In this document: positions 26,165 through 35,730 of the stretch, piece by piece
Layout of the letters: each line of letters opens with the position of its first letter
Position numbering within the stretch: position 1 is the first letter of the stretch
NCBI GenBank assembly: GCA_903953815.1
Contig: CAJBLA010000007.1
Span: 1-41,848 of the forward strand
Length of the DNA stretch: 41,848 nucleotides
Direction: 5' to 3'
DNA from: an uncultured Bacteroidota bacterium
GTDB lineage: Bacteria; Bacteroidota; Bacteroidia; Chitinophagales; Chitinophagaceae
Program-made: the position numbers and the translations under genes
The notes under the pieces: model-generated
Seen by the model: the letters and a program-made list of their open reading frames with translations, nothing else
Databases searched by the model: none
What the model was told of the DNA's origin: nothing

Positions 26165-27019
26165 ATGGAGCCAAACTACAAACCTTCAATTGTTGCAGTT
26201 ACTTGGGATGGCGTTACCCCAGCATTATCCCATATTTTTCAAGATGTTCCCCCTCAGTTTGAAATTTTATTGTTTGACAATACCGGTAAAGCAGATAAAG
26301 CATTATTTGCACATTTACCCATCACACATTTTATTTCCCATAAAACAGAATGTAAGGGCGATATTATAGAGCATATCTATTACTATTTTCAAAATAATAC
26401 CACCAACCCTCCTGCTAATTATAAATATATTGGCATTATTGATGATGATGTTTATTTTTCGGTTTCCGATTTAAACAAGCTACTTTTTTTAGCCAGCCTA
26501 GAGGAGTTAGATGTTTTTCAAGCAAGCTTATCCCATGACGGCGTTAACTCACACAGACAATTGGTGCATAAAGCTGGAGTTATCATACAAGAAACCTTAT
26601 GGGTGGAAATTATGGCGCCTTTTTATGATATGGAAATTTTTATGGCAGCCGGTCCATATTACCAACATAGTATTTCAGGACAGGGTATTGATGTATACCT
26701 AATCCCTACCCTACAACGCATATTAAAAAAGAACAAAACAGCAGTGGTGCACGCAGTTCAAATGAAACACCGTCGTCCGTTTAGAACCGATTTTAGACGC
26801 TTTGTAAATGGAAAAGATAATTTAACCGAGATCAATGATATTAAAAATATTTGTTACCAATTAGCAAGTGAACATAAAGAATTATTTGACCAAGCTTTTT
26901 TCGATCATGTGTTAGACATAAAATATATTCGTGCCATTCCTTTAAAAAAGAAATTAAAGCGAATAAAACCCATGTTGAAAAATTTATACAGTTTAATTGT
27001 GGACGCTAGTTACCGTTAA
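26165..27019 (+). CDS. Putative glycosyltransferase, DUF707-like
   Basis: This protein has 284 residues from the ATG at 26165 (2 bp after the GT25 stop); a TTG at 26156 is less likely. The central block YIGIIDDDVYFSVSDL has a DDD site like DUF707 and GT-A folds. It is followed by DVFQASLSHDG and HRQLVHKAG, as in DUF707 proteins where a QPAL-type motif follows the acidic site. Later GPYYQHSISGQGIDVYLIP resembles the GWGID region of that family. No signal peptide or membrane helix is visible. Adjacent sugar-transfer genes make glycosyltransferase the reasonable guess, but the substrate is not known. Confidence 0.55.
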   Translation: MEPNYKPSIVAVTWDGVTPALSHIFQDVPPQFEILLFDNTGKADKALFAHLPITHFISHKTECKGDIIEHIYYYFQNNTTNPPANYKYIGIIDDDVYFSVSDLNKLLFLASLEELDVFQASLSHDGVNSHRQLVHKAGVIIQETLWVEIMAPFYDMEIFMAAGPYYQHSISGQGIDVYLIPTLQRILKKNKTAVVHAVQMKHRRPFRTDFRRFVNGKDNLTEINDIKNICYQLASEHKELFDQAFFDHVLDIKYIRAIPLKKKLKRIKPMLKNLYSLIVDASYR

Positions 27020-27028
27020 CAAACTATA

Positions 27029-28486
27029 ATGTCAACACAAAAAAATGTTTTTTATAATATTTTATTTGCGCTAGCGCAGGTTTTATTACCATTAATAACC
27101 TTTCCTTATTTAGCACGTATTTTAGGCCCTTCTTATTTAGGCTCATTAAATTTTGCAGAAAGCTTTGCGCGTTATTTTGTGTTGTTAGCAGCAGTAGGTA
27201 TTCCGGTATATGGCGTCCGAATGATTGCAAAAAATAACCATGACAAAACCGCATTATCGAAAACTTTTTGGGAAATATTTTTAATTAATTTCATTGTCAC
27301 CATTGGGCTTTCGGTGGTTTTTATATTTTCAATTTTTTATATTGAAAAGCTGGCTGGGGATAAAGTTTTATTTACCTGGTCGCTATTATTTTTTATTACT
27401 CAATTGTTTTTGTTTGAATGGCTATTTGCCGGAATGAATCAATTTAAATTTATTGCGCTACGCTATTTTATTATTCGCTTACTTTTCATTGTTGGGGTAT
27501 TTGTTTTTATTAAACAAAATACGGATTATCAAAAATATATGGCTTTGCAAGTAGCAGCAAGTATTATAGTAAGCCTCGTGAATTTTAATTACCTGCGCCA
27601 ATATATCAGTTTCGATAAAAACATTTTTAAGCAATTAAATTTAAAGCAGCATATAAAGCCCCTGCTTATTTTGTTTTTAACTTTATTTTCAATTAGTATT
27701 TATTTGTCCTTGGATACGGTGTTATTAGGCTTTTTAGCGGATAATGAAAGTGTGGGATACTATTCCTCCGTATTGAAATTAAATAAAATAATTATTGCGG
27801 TATTGGCTGCTATTTCAGCGGCCATGTTTCCTAAAATCACCAGCTTATACCAATCAGGTGAAATTGAAAAGTTTACTGAAATGATTCGGAAGGGTTTTTA
27901 CTTGATCATTAGTATTGGTATTCCCACCACAATTATTGTTTTTGGTTGCGCTTCACAAATAGTTTTAATTGTTTTAGGCGAAGGCTTTGAGCGCTCTATA
28001 TTGCCATTGCAAATAACAGCGCCTTTAATTTTAATTGTAAGCCTTTCGAGTATTTTTGGTTTTCAAATATTAAATGCACTTTCCAAGGATCGAGAAATTT
28101 TAATTTCCGCTATTATAGGAATGTTATTAAGCATACTATTGACATTTATTTTAGTAAGTAAATACAAAGAAATTGGCGAAGCCGTCACCATTTTATTAAC
28201 CGAATTAGCCGTTTGTGGGGCTTTTATATATTTCTCAAAAAAGCATTATAATATGAAGCAATTGTTGCCATTAATGTTGGAGCAATTACTTGCAGGCATT
28301 CCCTATATCATTATAATTATATGCATTAAATTATTAATAGCAAATCCTTTTATACAATTAAGTATTGTTGGTATAATTTGTTTAGGCTGGTTTACCCTTT
28401 TTCATTTTATATTATTAAAAAATGGGCTTGTTAAAGAACAGGTTTTATTGTTTTTAAAGAAAGGGGCAAAACAAGTACAGGTGTAA
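27029..28486 (+). CDS. wzx: Wzx-type oligosaccharide flippase
   Basis: This 485-residue polytopic membrane protein of the MATE/PST flippase group has about 12-14 hydrophobic helices. Its opening NILFALAQVLLPLITFPYLA and YLARILGPSYLGSLNFAESF are typical of Wzx. It is expected to flip the undecaprenyl-linked repeat unit across the inner membrane. The gene starts 9 bp after the preceding stop and is the only flippase in the window, so it presumably serves the polymerase at 31978. Confidence 0.92.
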   Translation: MSTQKNVFYNILFALAQVLLPLITFPYLARILGPSYLGSLNFAESFARYFVLLAAVGIPVYGVRMIAKNNHDKTALSKTFWEIFLINFIVTIGLSVVFIFSIFYIEKLAGDKVLFTWSLLFFITQLFLFEWLFAGMNQFKFIALRYFIIRLLFIVGVFVFIKQNTDYQKYMALQVAASIIVSLVNFNYLRQYISFDKNIFKQLNLKQHIKPLLILFLTLFSISIYLSLDTVLLGFLADNESVGYYSSVLKLNKIIIAVLAAISAAMFPKITSLYQSGEIEKFTEMIRKGFYLIISIGIPTTIIVFGCASQIVLIVLGEGFERSILPLQITAPLILIVSLSSIFGFQILNALSKDREILISAIIGMLLSILLTFILVSKYKEIGEAVTILLTELAVCGAFIYFSKKHYNMKQLLPLMLEQLLAGIPYIIIIICIKLLIANPFIQLSIVGIICLGWFTLFHFILLKNGLVKEQVLLFLKKGAKQVQV

Positions 28487-28509
28487 TATGATAAACAAGG
28501 ATTATTATA

Positions 28510-28517
28510 TATCTTTG
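28510..28517 (+). promoter_or_regulatory. Bacteroidota -7 box (TATCTTTG) ahead of the Wzi genes
   Basis: The bases TATCTTTG match TAnnTTTG exactly. Transcription would begin near 28523, which excludes the ATG at 28522 as a usable start and supports a start at 28549 or 28585 for the next gene. No clear TTG is at -33. Confidence 0.45.
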
Positions 28518-28548
28518 TAATATGATTATTTTCACTAGGGGAATCAAT

Positions 28549-30303
28549 ATGCGTATTACAAAAAACATCATTAAAGAACCCTTGATGAAGAAGCTATTAA
28601 ATGCTTCAAAATTGAATCGTATTGTTTACACCCTTTGCCTTTATTTGTTACTGTTTTTTTTATCATTGAGTAATGCATCGGCGCAGGATACTTCAAATTC
28701 AAAAAGTTGGAAGGAAAAATTAATCTCCTGGAAAATATTAAAAAAGCCATTCAATTTTTTACAATCATCCAACATAAAGCAGCCTACCGCAGAAATGTCA
28801 ATTCCTGTTGGTTTTACCGATATTGAGGAATTAATACGCGACCTTCAATTAGCCGGTAAAATAGCCCCTAATAATGCACTCACCATTCGTCCCATATATA
28901 CCAACTCAGATATTACTTACAATAAGCTATTAAATATTATTGACCCTGATATTGAAAATAACAACCAAATAGTCAATAAGCCCAATTTAAATATTGGTTT
29001 ACTTCCTATTAATTTTACACAAAAACTAACTACGCACCATCCCTATGGTTGGAATGATGGCGCTTTTAGTTTGTCAAAAGGATACCAATTTTTAATTGGC
29101 GGTGGTGTTTATTTCCAATGGCATAAATTAAAAATTCAATTACGACCTGAATTTGTAAAAACGGCCAGCGGCAATTATGAAACAAGTAATTATTGGGGTG
29201 CAGTAACGCCTAGTTTTAAAAAAATTATGCCGGGTCAGTCCAGTATTCGCTATGATTTAGGCCCTTTGACTGTGGGCGCATCCACTGAAAATATGTGGTG
29301 GGGGCCTGGTATTTATAATTCCATGTTAATGAGTAATAATGCCCCTGGATTTTTACATTATTCAATTAATAGTAATCGACCCATCAATACTTTTGCAGGA
29401 AGTTTTCAGTTTCAACTACAAGCAGGTTTTTTACAAAAAGATAGCACTCAGGGGTATGAAAATAAAAGATTATACCCTGCGATCATTAATAATGGCAAAA
29501 GATATTATAATTCCATTAATGTTTCCTACCAACCTAAGTTTTTAAAAAATGTGTATTTTGGTTTAACCCGAACCTTTCAAAACTATACCCGATTACAGTC
29601 CAGTAATAGCAATGGTTTTGTTTACAATTATGTGCCGGTATTTGTGGCCTTTTTCAAAAATACCTATAGTGATGATACTGTGAGAAGAGATCAAGTAGCA
29701 GCTGTTAGTGCCCGTTGGATTTTACCCAAGGAAAAAGCAGAAATGTATTTTGAATTTGGATTCAACGATGCCAAACAAAATTTTAGGGACCTAATGATGG
29801 ACATGGCACATTCCTCTGGCTATGTTTGGGGTTTTAAAAAATTAAAATACTTAAATGAAACTCAGTACATTAATTTTAATATAGAAATGGCGCGGCTTGC
29901 ACAAACCACCAGTTATTTACATCGCAATGCGGGCAACTGGTATGAACATGGTGGTATTAGTGAAGGGTACACCAATTTAAATCAAATTATGGGAGGCGTA
30001 AGTGGTTTTGGTAATAATATGCAAGCCCTTGCAGTGAGTTATCATTCAGGTTGGAATAAGATGGGTTTTATTTTTCAGCATATTGTACAAAACCCATATG
30101 ACTTAGTTGCTGGTATTAATGAAGTAGGAATTCGATCCATTAAATGGACCGATTACTCCTTTGGTTTACAAACCAGGTACCATTATAAAAAAATATTACT
30201 CAGTGCCAATATGGAAATAATAAAGGCTAAAAATTATATCTGGAAAAAGGACAATAATCCGACTAACCTTTTCTTTTACATAAATACTATTTATTTATGG
30301 TAA
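28549..30303 (+). CDS. Wzi-type capsule assembly outer-membrane barrel
   Basis: This is a capsule assembly protein of the PF14052 type. A hydrophobic signal segment (LCLYLLLFFLSLSNASAQ) precedes a mature part with repeating beta-barrel strands and the family blocks STENMWWGPGIYNSMLMSNN and GFLHYSIN. It is likely an outer-membrane barrel that binds or organises the exported polysaccharide. I chose ATG 28549, which has AGGGGA upstream and follows the likely transcription start. ATG 28585 gives a shorter and also plausible signal peptide; ATG 28522 is less likely. The protein would be 584 residues. The last 7 bp overlap the next Wzi gene. The family is secure. Confidence 0.85.
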   Translation: MRITKNIIKEPLMKKLLNASKLNRIVYTLCLYLLLFFLSLSNASAQDTSNSKSWKEKLISWKILKKPFNFLQSSNIKQPTAEMSIPVGFTDIEELIRDLQLAGKIAPNNALTIRPIYTNSDITYNKLLNIIDPDIENNNQIVNKPNLNIGLLPINFTQKLTTHHPYGWNDGAFSLSKGYQFLIGGGVYFQWHKLKIQLRPEFVKTASGNYETSNYWGAVTPSFKKIMPGQSSIRYDLGPLTVGASTENMWWGPGIYNSMLMSNNAPGFLHYSINSNRPINTFAGSFQFQLQAGFLQKDSTQGYENKRLYPAIINNGKRYYNSINVSYQPKFLKNVYFGLTRTFQNYTRLQSSNSNGFVYNYVPVFVAFFKNTYSDDTVRRDQVAAVSARWILPKEKAEMYFEFGFNDAKQNFRDLMMDMAHSSGYVWGFKKLKYLNETQYINFNIEMARLAQTTSYLHRNAGNWYEHGGISEGYTNLNQIMGGVSGFGNNMQALAVSYHSGWNKMGFIFQHIVQNPYDLVAGINEVGIRSIKWTDYSFGLQTRYHYKKILLSANMEIIKAKNYIWKKDNNPTNLFFYINTIYLW

Positions 30304-31991
30304 AAAAAATAGCCTCCCTTTTTATTTTAACTTTAGTTGGACTAGCTGGTTATACGCAGTCTGCATTAATGGATGATATTAAATTGATGAATGCCCTGCG
30401 TAATCAACAACTTTTGCATGCTTATGCATCAGACGAGGACGAGGATGATATAGATTCAACCTATTTGAATTCATTCATGATTCGCTCCACCCATGCATTT
30501 CAAAATTTAACTACCAAGCCATTATTTAAATATAAAAGCTTTAGTATCAAAAGCTTGCAATTAATGTACAATAATCAAAATAATAGTTTTTTGCCTTATG
30601 GTTCCAATGATGGTAATATGTACCCCGCGCGTGGTAAACAAGAACGCTTTAGTGCAGGTGCCAATATTAGATGGGGCATTATTGATATTAATGTACAGCC
30701 TGAATTTTTAAAACTTGAAAATATTGAGCAAGAATTTTTTAGAGGCAATGAAAGCGATCGTAACTGGTGGACAAGATACTATAAAATAGTCGCCAACAAT
30801 ATTGACGACTTTAGACAATTTGGTAAACTCCCTATTGAAACAATTTCATTGGGGCAATCAAGGGTGGGGCTTTCCACAAAAACTTGGAGTGCAGGTGTTT
30901 CCAATGAAAACATTTGGTGGGGCCCTGGTCAATTTAATAGCCTTATTTATACCAATAATGCGCCTGGTTTTTTACACGCGTATATTCAAACCAATAAGCC
31001 CATTGAAACTAGGGTTGGTAACTTTGAATTTAAATTGATTTCAGGAAAATTGGACTCCTTAAATTGGATCAACCCTGACCAAAGAATTATGTGTGCTATC
31101 TGGCCGGGTGCTATTATTCCAAAAATTAACCAGCAAAGAGTAATGCAGGCATTGACCATAAATTATAACCCCAAATGGTTCCCTAATTTATACTTGGGTT
31201 ATGCTTATTCCACACAACATTATTCTACGAATACGGATAAATACATTGAGCCTTTTTCAAAAGCAAAAACCAATAATTCCAAATATAGTATTGGGGCATT
31301 AATGATGCGCTTAAAACTTCCCAAGGAAAATGCCGAAATTTATGCCGAATTGGGACAGCCTCGCAGTTTTGCAATGCCATGGCAATTTTTTAACGACACT
31401 GCGCTAAATGGTTTTGTTTTTGGCATTAAAAAGATATACTTAGCGCGTAATAAAAAATCCTACTTTGAATTTAATTTTGAAGCAACCCAAATTCAATTAA
31501 TGGATGCCAAGGAAATTTTTGTGGATGGCGATCCTTTTGGGACCCCTAAAAACAATTCATTTTATACTAGTCCAGTTATTCGACAAGGCTATACCAATGA
31601 AGCCCAATTATTAGGCGCTTCAATTGGGCCAGGTTCCGCAAGCCAAACATTACATGTAAGTTGGAATAAGGGGCTCAGCAAAATTGGGTTAATGGTGGAA
31701 AGAGTAAACCACAACACCGACTTTTACCATGTGGTATATTTAAGCTCCTTAGGTAATTCAATGGCAGATGCTTATTATGTTGATTTAAATACAGGCGTGC
31801 AGGCACAATGGAGCCCACAAAAAAATATTCTTTTGGGTGTTTCCTATATAAATTCAAAAGCGATTAACTATAGGTGGCTTAAACGAATAGTGGATGACAA
31901 ATATGTATTTGGGGATCCTGGGGTAGGTTCGGATAAAAGTAATTCACAATTAACTTTTTCCCTTAAATTTATATTTAATGGAAGCCATTAA
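30297..31991 (+). CDS. Second Wzi-type capsule assembly outer-membrane barrel
   Basis: This 564-residue paralogue of the preceding gene has a signal peptide (KKIASLFILTLVGLAGYTQS), an acidic patch (DEDEDD, residues about 45-50) and a barrel with the signature SNENIWWGPGQFNSLIYTNN and PGFLHAYIQ. The two genes overlap by 7 bp, and this stop overlaps the polymerase gene by 14 bp, so they are probably co-translated. Two adjacent members may form a hetero-assembly or serve different polymers; that is not decided by sequence. Confidence 0.85.
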   Translation: MVKKIASLFILTLVGLAGYTQSALMDDIKLMNALRNQQLLHAYASDEDEDDIDSTYLNSFMIRSTHAFQNLTTKPLFKYKSFSIKSLQLMYNNQNNSFLPYGSNDGNMYPARGKQERFSAGANIRWGIIDINVQPEFLKLENIEQEFFRGNESDRNWWTRYYKIVANNIDDFRQFGKLPIETISLGQSRVGLSTKTWSAGVSNENIWWGPGQFNSLIYTNNAPGFLHAYIQTNKPIETRVGNFEFKLISGKLDSLNWINPDQRIMCAIWPGAIIPKINQQRVMQALTINYNPKWFPNLYLGYAYSTQHYSTNTDKYIEPFSKAKTNNSKYSIGALMMRLKLPKENAEIYAELGQPRSFAMPWQFFNDTALNGFVFGIKKIYLARNKKSYFEFNFEATQIQLMDAKEIFVDGDPFGTPKNNSFYTSPVIRQGYTNEAQLLGASIGPGSASQTLHVSWNKGLSKIGLMVERVNHNTDFYHVVYLSSLGNSMADAYYVDLNTGVQAQWSPQKNILLGVSYINSKAINYRWLKRIVDDKYVFGDPGVGSDKSNSQLTFSLKFIFNGSH

Positions 31992-33309
31992 ATCACTTTA
32001 TCTGAGGGCCTATTTTTTTATCATGGCCCTATATGTTTTTTTTAATAAGGGCATAGCTTATAGTTATTTGGTAGAGGCTTTGTGGTTGGGTGGCATTATC
32101 CTACTTATTTTAAATAGGCACAAATACATATTCATTTGGGATAAGCGCATAAAAGTTTTATTATTTTTTTTACTAATCACCCTAGTATACATTTTATGGG
32201 GTGCCAAAAACTATCCGCTAATTGACACCATTCGGGATTCATTCATTTTTGAATACGGTTGGTTTGTATTTATTTTATTTTTATACCAAGATAAACTTGC
32301 TGAAATTTGGGAAGTTTTATTTCATATTTATAAGTGGTTTCCCTTGGTCGCCCTCATTAATTTCATTTTACAATACTACTTCCCATTTTTTGACACCTTC
32401 ACAGTATTTGGTGATGTCACCCTTTTATTATACAAGTATGGTGACATGAGTGTACATTTATTAATTTGTACCATACTTATTTTATTGAATATTAATAAGC
32501 TTTCTAATAAATGGTTGCTTTTCCTAACCTTATTAATAATTTTTGATTTTTTAGTAATAGCTGCATATAGTCGCGCAGGAATGCTGGCATATATAGCAGG
32601 TATTTTTTGTTTTATTTATTTTGCTAAGGACAGCGTGATTAAAGACGCCTTAAAAAGTTTTACAAGATATATTCCATGGGCTTTGGTAATTGTGATCCCC
32701 ATTTATTTAAGTATCCAAGTACGTGAAAATTTTCAGGGACGTACAGCGGGTTTTAACCAAATTAAGGAAAACATTACTTCCTTAACCACTGATTCCGATA
32801 ATAAAATTTTAGAAGATAATTTATTATGGCGTTTTGTATGGTGGGGAAAAATTATTGACTATAGCTTTTCAAAGGAATATTTTTTACATGGAAAAGGGTT
32901 AGGGATGAGCTTAGCGCAATCCGATGATATTGTAATGACCGAAGATGATGTGCGCTCCCCACATAGTTTTCATTTATCCATTATGGCACGGTTTGGTATT
33001 CCACTATTTTTGCTTTGGCTGTATTGGTTAGTTTTAATAATTAAACCCATCTTTCAAAGAAAATTAAGCCACCAACAATTAGCCATTACTTGTATCCTTA
33101 TCGCTTTTATATTTAATGCAAGTTTTGATGTGTATTTAGAAGGCCCCATGGGCGCCTTCCCTTTTTGGACCTGGGTTGGCTTACTTTTTATGAGCGTAGG
33201 GGTCGCAGATGCTAAAGCTGCTGATAGTGCTAGCTTAGATACAGGTTCAGATACTAATAATATTACTGACACTCATCAAGCTGACTCCATTACCCAACCT
33301 AATTCCTAA
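31978..33309 (+). CDS. O-antigen polymerase/ligase-like membrane protein (Wzy/WaaL)
   Basis: This 443-residue protein has about 10-12 membrane helices and the Wzy_C/O-antigen ligase signature: AAYSRAGMLAYIAGIF and a large periplasmic loop containing FLHGKGLGMSLAQSDD and SPHSFHLSIMARFG. Wzy joins repeat units at the periplasmic face; WaaL would join finished chains to lipid A. Being next to wzx and the wzz-like gene favours polymerase. The last about 30 residues (DSASLDTGSDTNNITD and onward) are polar and low complexity, probably a cytoplasmic tail. The start is the ATG at 31978 inside the preceding gene's last codons. Confidence 0.82.
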   Translation: MEAIKSLYLRAYFFIMALYVFFNKGIAYSYLVEALWLGGIILLILNRHKYIFIWDKRIKVLLFFLLITLVYILWGAKNYPLIDTIRDSFIFEYGWFVFILFLYQDKLAEIWEVLFHIYKWFPLVALINFILQYYFPFFDTFTVFGDVTLLLYKYGDMSVHLLICTILILLNINKLSNKWLLFLTLLIIFDFLVIAAYSRAGMLAYIAGIFCFIYFAKDSVIKDALKSFTRYIPWALVIVIPIYLSIQVRENFQGRTAGFNQIKENITSLTTDSDNKILEDNLLWRFVWWGKIIDYSFSKEYFLHGKGLGMSLAQSDDIVMTEDDVRSPHSFHLSIMARFGIPLFLLWLYWLVLIIKPIFQRKLSHQQLAITCILIAFIFNASFDVYLEGPMGAFPFWTWVGLLFMSVGVADAKAADSASLDTGSDTNNITDTHQADSITQPNS

Positions 33310-33311
33310 CC

Positions 33312-34070
33312 ATGCATACGAAAGTAAATATTTTAGGTATTCAGGTTAGCTCCATTACCCTTCCTACATTATTGAATGAATTTAAGGATACCATTCAATC
33401 AAATTCAAAAGCAAGTGTTTGTATTACACCGGTAAATTCAATTTTAGCCGCAAATAAAAATGCTGTTGTAAAAAATATTTACAATAACGCTACTTATACG
33501 CTTTGTGATGGCGTTCCGGTATTATGGGCTTCCAAATTTTTAGGGACCCCTATTGCGGAACGCATTACTGGATTGGACCTATTACCTGCCTTATTACCCT
33601 TTTGTTCTGAAAATAATTTTAGTTTATTTTTTTTAGGGGCTTCTCCTGGTGTAGGGCTTAGCTTAAAAGCAAAAGCAGAAGAACTTTATCCAGGTTTACA
33701 AATTAGTGGTGTTTATAGTCCGCCTTTTGCGGATAAGTTTGAACAAGCGGAAAATGATATAATGATTGGGCTCATTAATGAAGCAAAGCCGGATTTTGTT
33801 TTGGTAAGCCTAACAGCCCCAAAACAAGATATTTGGATTGCTGAAAATTTACATAAGTTAAATACTAAAATTGCGATTGGTATTGGTGGTGCTTTTGAAG
33901 TGACAGCTGGTTTAATTTCTAGGGCACCCCATTGGATGCAGGTAAATGGCCTTGAATGGCTTTATCGCTTTTTTAAGGAACCTAAGCGTATGTTTAAAAG
34001 ATATTTTATAGAAGCCCCAGTATTCATTCCTTTAATTCTGCTTCAAAAATTAAAATCCATTTTTAAATAA
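33312..34070 (+). CDS. WecG/TagA/CpsF-family glycosyltransferase (GT26)
   Basis: This 252-residue protein carries the GT26 markers: ITPVNSILAANKNA and TLCDGVPVLWASKFLG, a RITGLDLLP segment, FFLGASPGVG and VSLTAPKQDIWIAENLHKL. Family members add the second sugar to an undecaprenyl-linked monosaccharide, for example ManNAc or ManNAcA onto GlcNAc. A C-terminal amphipathic tail (KRMFKRYFIEAP and onward) may attach it to the membrane. It follows the polymerase by 2 bp. The convergent neighbour begins only 7 bp beyond its stop and no terminator is seen there. Confidence 0.9.
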   Translation: MHTKVNILGIQVSSITLPTLLNEFKDTIQSNSKASVCITPVNSILAANKNAVVKNIYNNATYTLCDGVPVLWASKFLGTPIAERITGLDLLPALLPFCSENNFSLFFLGASPGVGLSLKAKAEELYPGLQISGVYSPPFADKFEQAENDIMIGLINEAKPDFVLVSLTAPKQDIWIAENLHKLNTKIAIGIGGAFEVTAGLISRAPHWMQVNGLEWLYRFFKEPKRMFKRYFIEAPVFIPLILLQKLKSIFK

Positions 34071-34077
34071 GTCGTGG

Positions 34078-35730
34078 TTAGTTTAGCCCAAAGGAAACGC
34101 CCAATTGTATTAGGCTATTGGATACTTTTTGTCCTGTAGTATAAGTTTCATTAATTTTTTGATACACGCCCTTTACATATAAGTTATTGATTACTTCATA
34201 AGTGGCTTGTAAGTAAATATCTTTCCTGGTTTTTTCTAAGCCAAATAAAAATGCGGGTTGTGGTTCTGCCGCATATTGTTCCCAAATACTTCCCAACCCA
34301 CCTTTTCGAATACTTTGATAGCGTGCATATAATTTTAACTTAGGCAGCGGTGTATATTTTACAAACAATAATTGCCGATCCATATTCGCACCCATCCAAT
34401 CCCCTAATGAATAATCATATTGCGTATATCTTTGCGCTGGGATCAAGTTATTATATACAAATGGGTTTACCCTTGTATATTCTGCACCTATAGTTAAATA
34501 AGGTATGAAAAAATCAGTGATTGATCCGCCAATGGTATAGCCCAATTGGTTACGACTTTTGGACTTATTGAATACTTCCGTTAATCTTATTTCATCAATA
34601 AATACAGTAGTGTATAAATGGGTGTTTTTTATTTGATTCCTTGAACTTGCCTGCATAAATATTTGCCCATTAGAACCTGCATTGATTAAATAATTGCTTC
34701 GGTTATTATCATATACCTTGAAAAAGTTGATGGGTATTAAAAATCCAACATCCAATTTATCGCTATATACCATGGACTCTCCTAATGCCAAATCCAATCC
34801 TTTCATGGGTGTAACCTTAATACTATGGGTAACTAAAAATTTGGATATATACCTTACGCGCACATCTCCACTTACACCCCCTGTCCAGGTATTATAGGTT
34901 CGCATGGAATCAATTAAATTGGAATTTAACCATGCGTGCATATAGTTAAAGCTTAACCATTGGAGTGGTTTATAGTCTAATCTAAAATAAGGGAAGCTGG
35001 GTGCTTTATCCGAGGATACGATTCGTCCATTTTCACCATAGCCCCATAAAAAATTATCCTTTCCAAAATTGACAGATCCATTTTTCCAACTATAGGAAAT
35101 ATTGCCGCGCACTTCACTATAGTTTAACCTATTGTCGTTGGATAAGCCTACACGTATGATACCTGTATTGGACGTTTCAAAGGTATTAAGTTTGGTTAAA
35201 TCACCCGTCTCCGTATAATCACGGTAGTATAATTGAAACCCAATATTTTTACTTGCCCCCCATAAGCTAAATCCATTGCTTACTTGGTTTATTTTATTGC
35301 CACCATTGCTACTTACTTGTATATTCGTTACTGGATCAATATTGAATTGAAAATCCTTTGCATGTATGGCAATGGTTCGCCAACGTCCATTTTCATCTTT
35401 TTTTAATAAGTCGGCCTTGGTATTGTCCTTATTCGTTAGGCCTTCAATGGTATTGTATTCCTGTAAGTAAAAGTTTAATTCCACTCGCTCTATTTTGCTT
35501 AAGCTAGCTTCATTTTTTTGCAACTCCAATAACGCCATTAATATGGCTTGTCGGCTAATAGGTTGTATATAATCATCAATCGTCACTAAGCCTTTTTGCG
35601 CCATGCGAGAAAGATAAGGATATACCTCAGTGCGATGATTTTCAAATATATTTTGTGCAAGTACCGCTCCCTGAATTTGTAAGAAGAGTAGGCTAAATAG
35701 TAGGCCTTTTATAATTTGATTAGTACGCAT
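34078..35730 (-). CDS. Third Wzi-like capsule assembly outer-membrane protein
   Basis: This 550-residue protein has a signal peptide (LLFSLLFLQIQGAVLAQN) and a helical N-terminal region (YPYLSRMAQKGLVTIDDYIQ). The barrel includes VNFGKDNFLWGYGENG and SFPYFRLDYKPLQW, the Wzi-type conserved motif, here with WGYG in place of WWGPG. It is more distant from the two plus-strand Wzi paralogues. It overlaps the initiating phosphotransferase gene by 11 bp and so belongs to its transcription unit, opposite to the plus-strand block. Assembly or retention of a surface polymer is inferred. Confidence 0.78.
   Translation of the reverse strand: MRTNQIIKGLLFSLLFLQIQGAVLAQNIFENHRTEVYPYLSRMAQKGLVTIDDYIQPISRQAILMALLELQKNEASLSKIERVELNFYLQEYNTIEGLTNKDNTKADLLKKDENGRWRTIAIHAKDFQFNIDPVTNIQVSSNGGNKINQVSNGFSLWGASKNIGFQLYYRDYTETGDLTKLNTFETSNTGIIRVGLSNDNRLNYSEVRGNISYSWKNGSVNFGKDNFLWGYGENGRIVSSDKAPSFPYFRLDYKPLQWLSFNYMHAWLNSNLIDSMRTYNTWTGGVSGDVRVRYISKFLVTHSIKVTPMKGLDLALGESMVYSDKLDVGFLIPINFFKVYDNNRSNYLINAGSNGQIFMQASSRNQIKNTHLYTTVFIDEIRLTEVFNKSKSRNQLGYTIGGSITDFFIPYLTIGAEYTRVNPFVYNNLIPAQRYTQYDYSLGDWMGANMDRQLLFVKYTPLPKLKLYARYQSIRKGGLGSIWEQYAAEPQPAFLFGLEKTRKDIYLQATYEVINNLYVKGVYQKINETYTTGQKVSNSLIQLGVSFGLN

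Noticed and set aside
34071-34077. Terminator between the convergent GT26 and third Wzi genes
   Set aside because: Only 7 bp separate the stops and no hairpin is visible.
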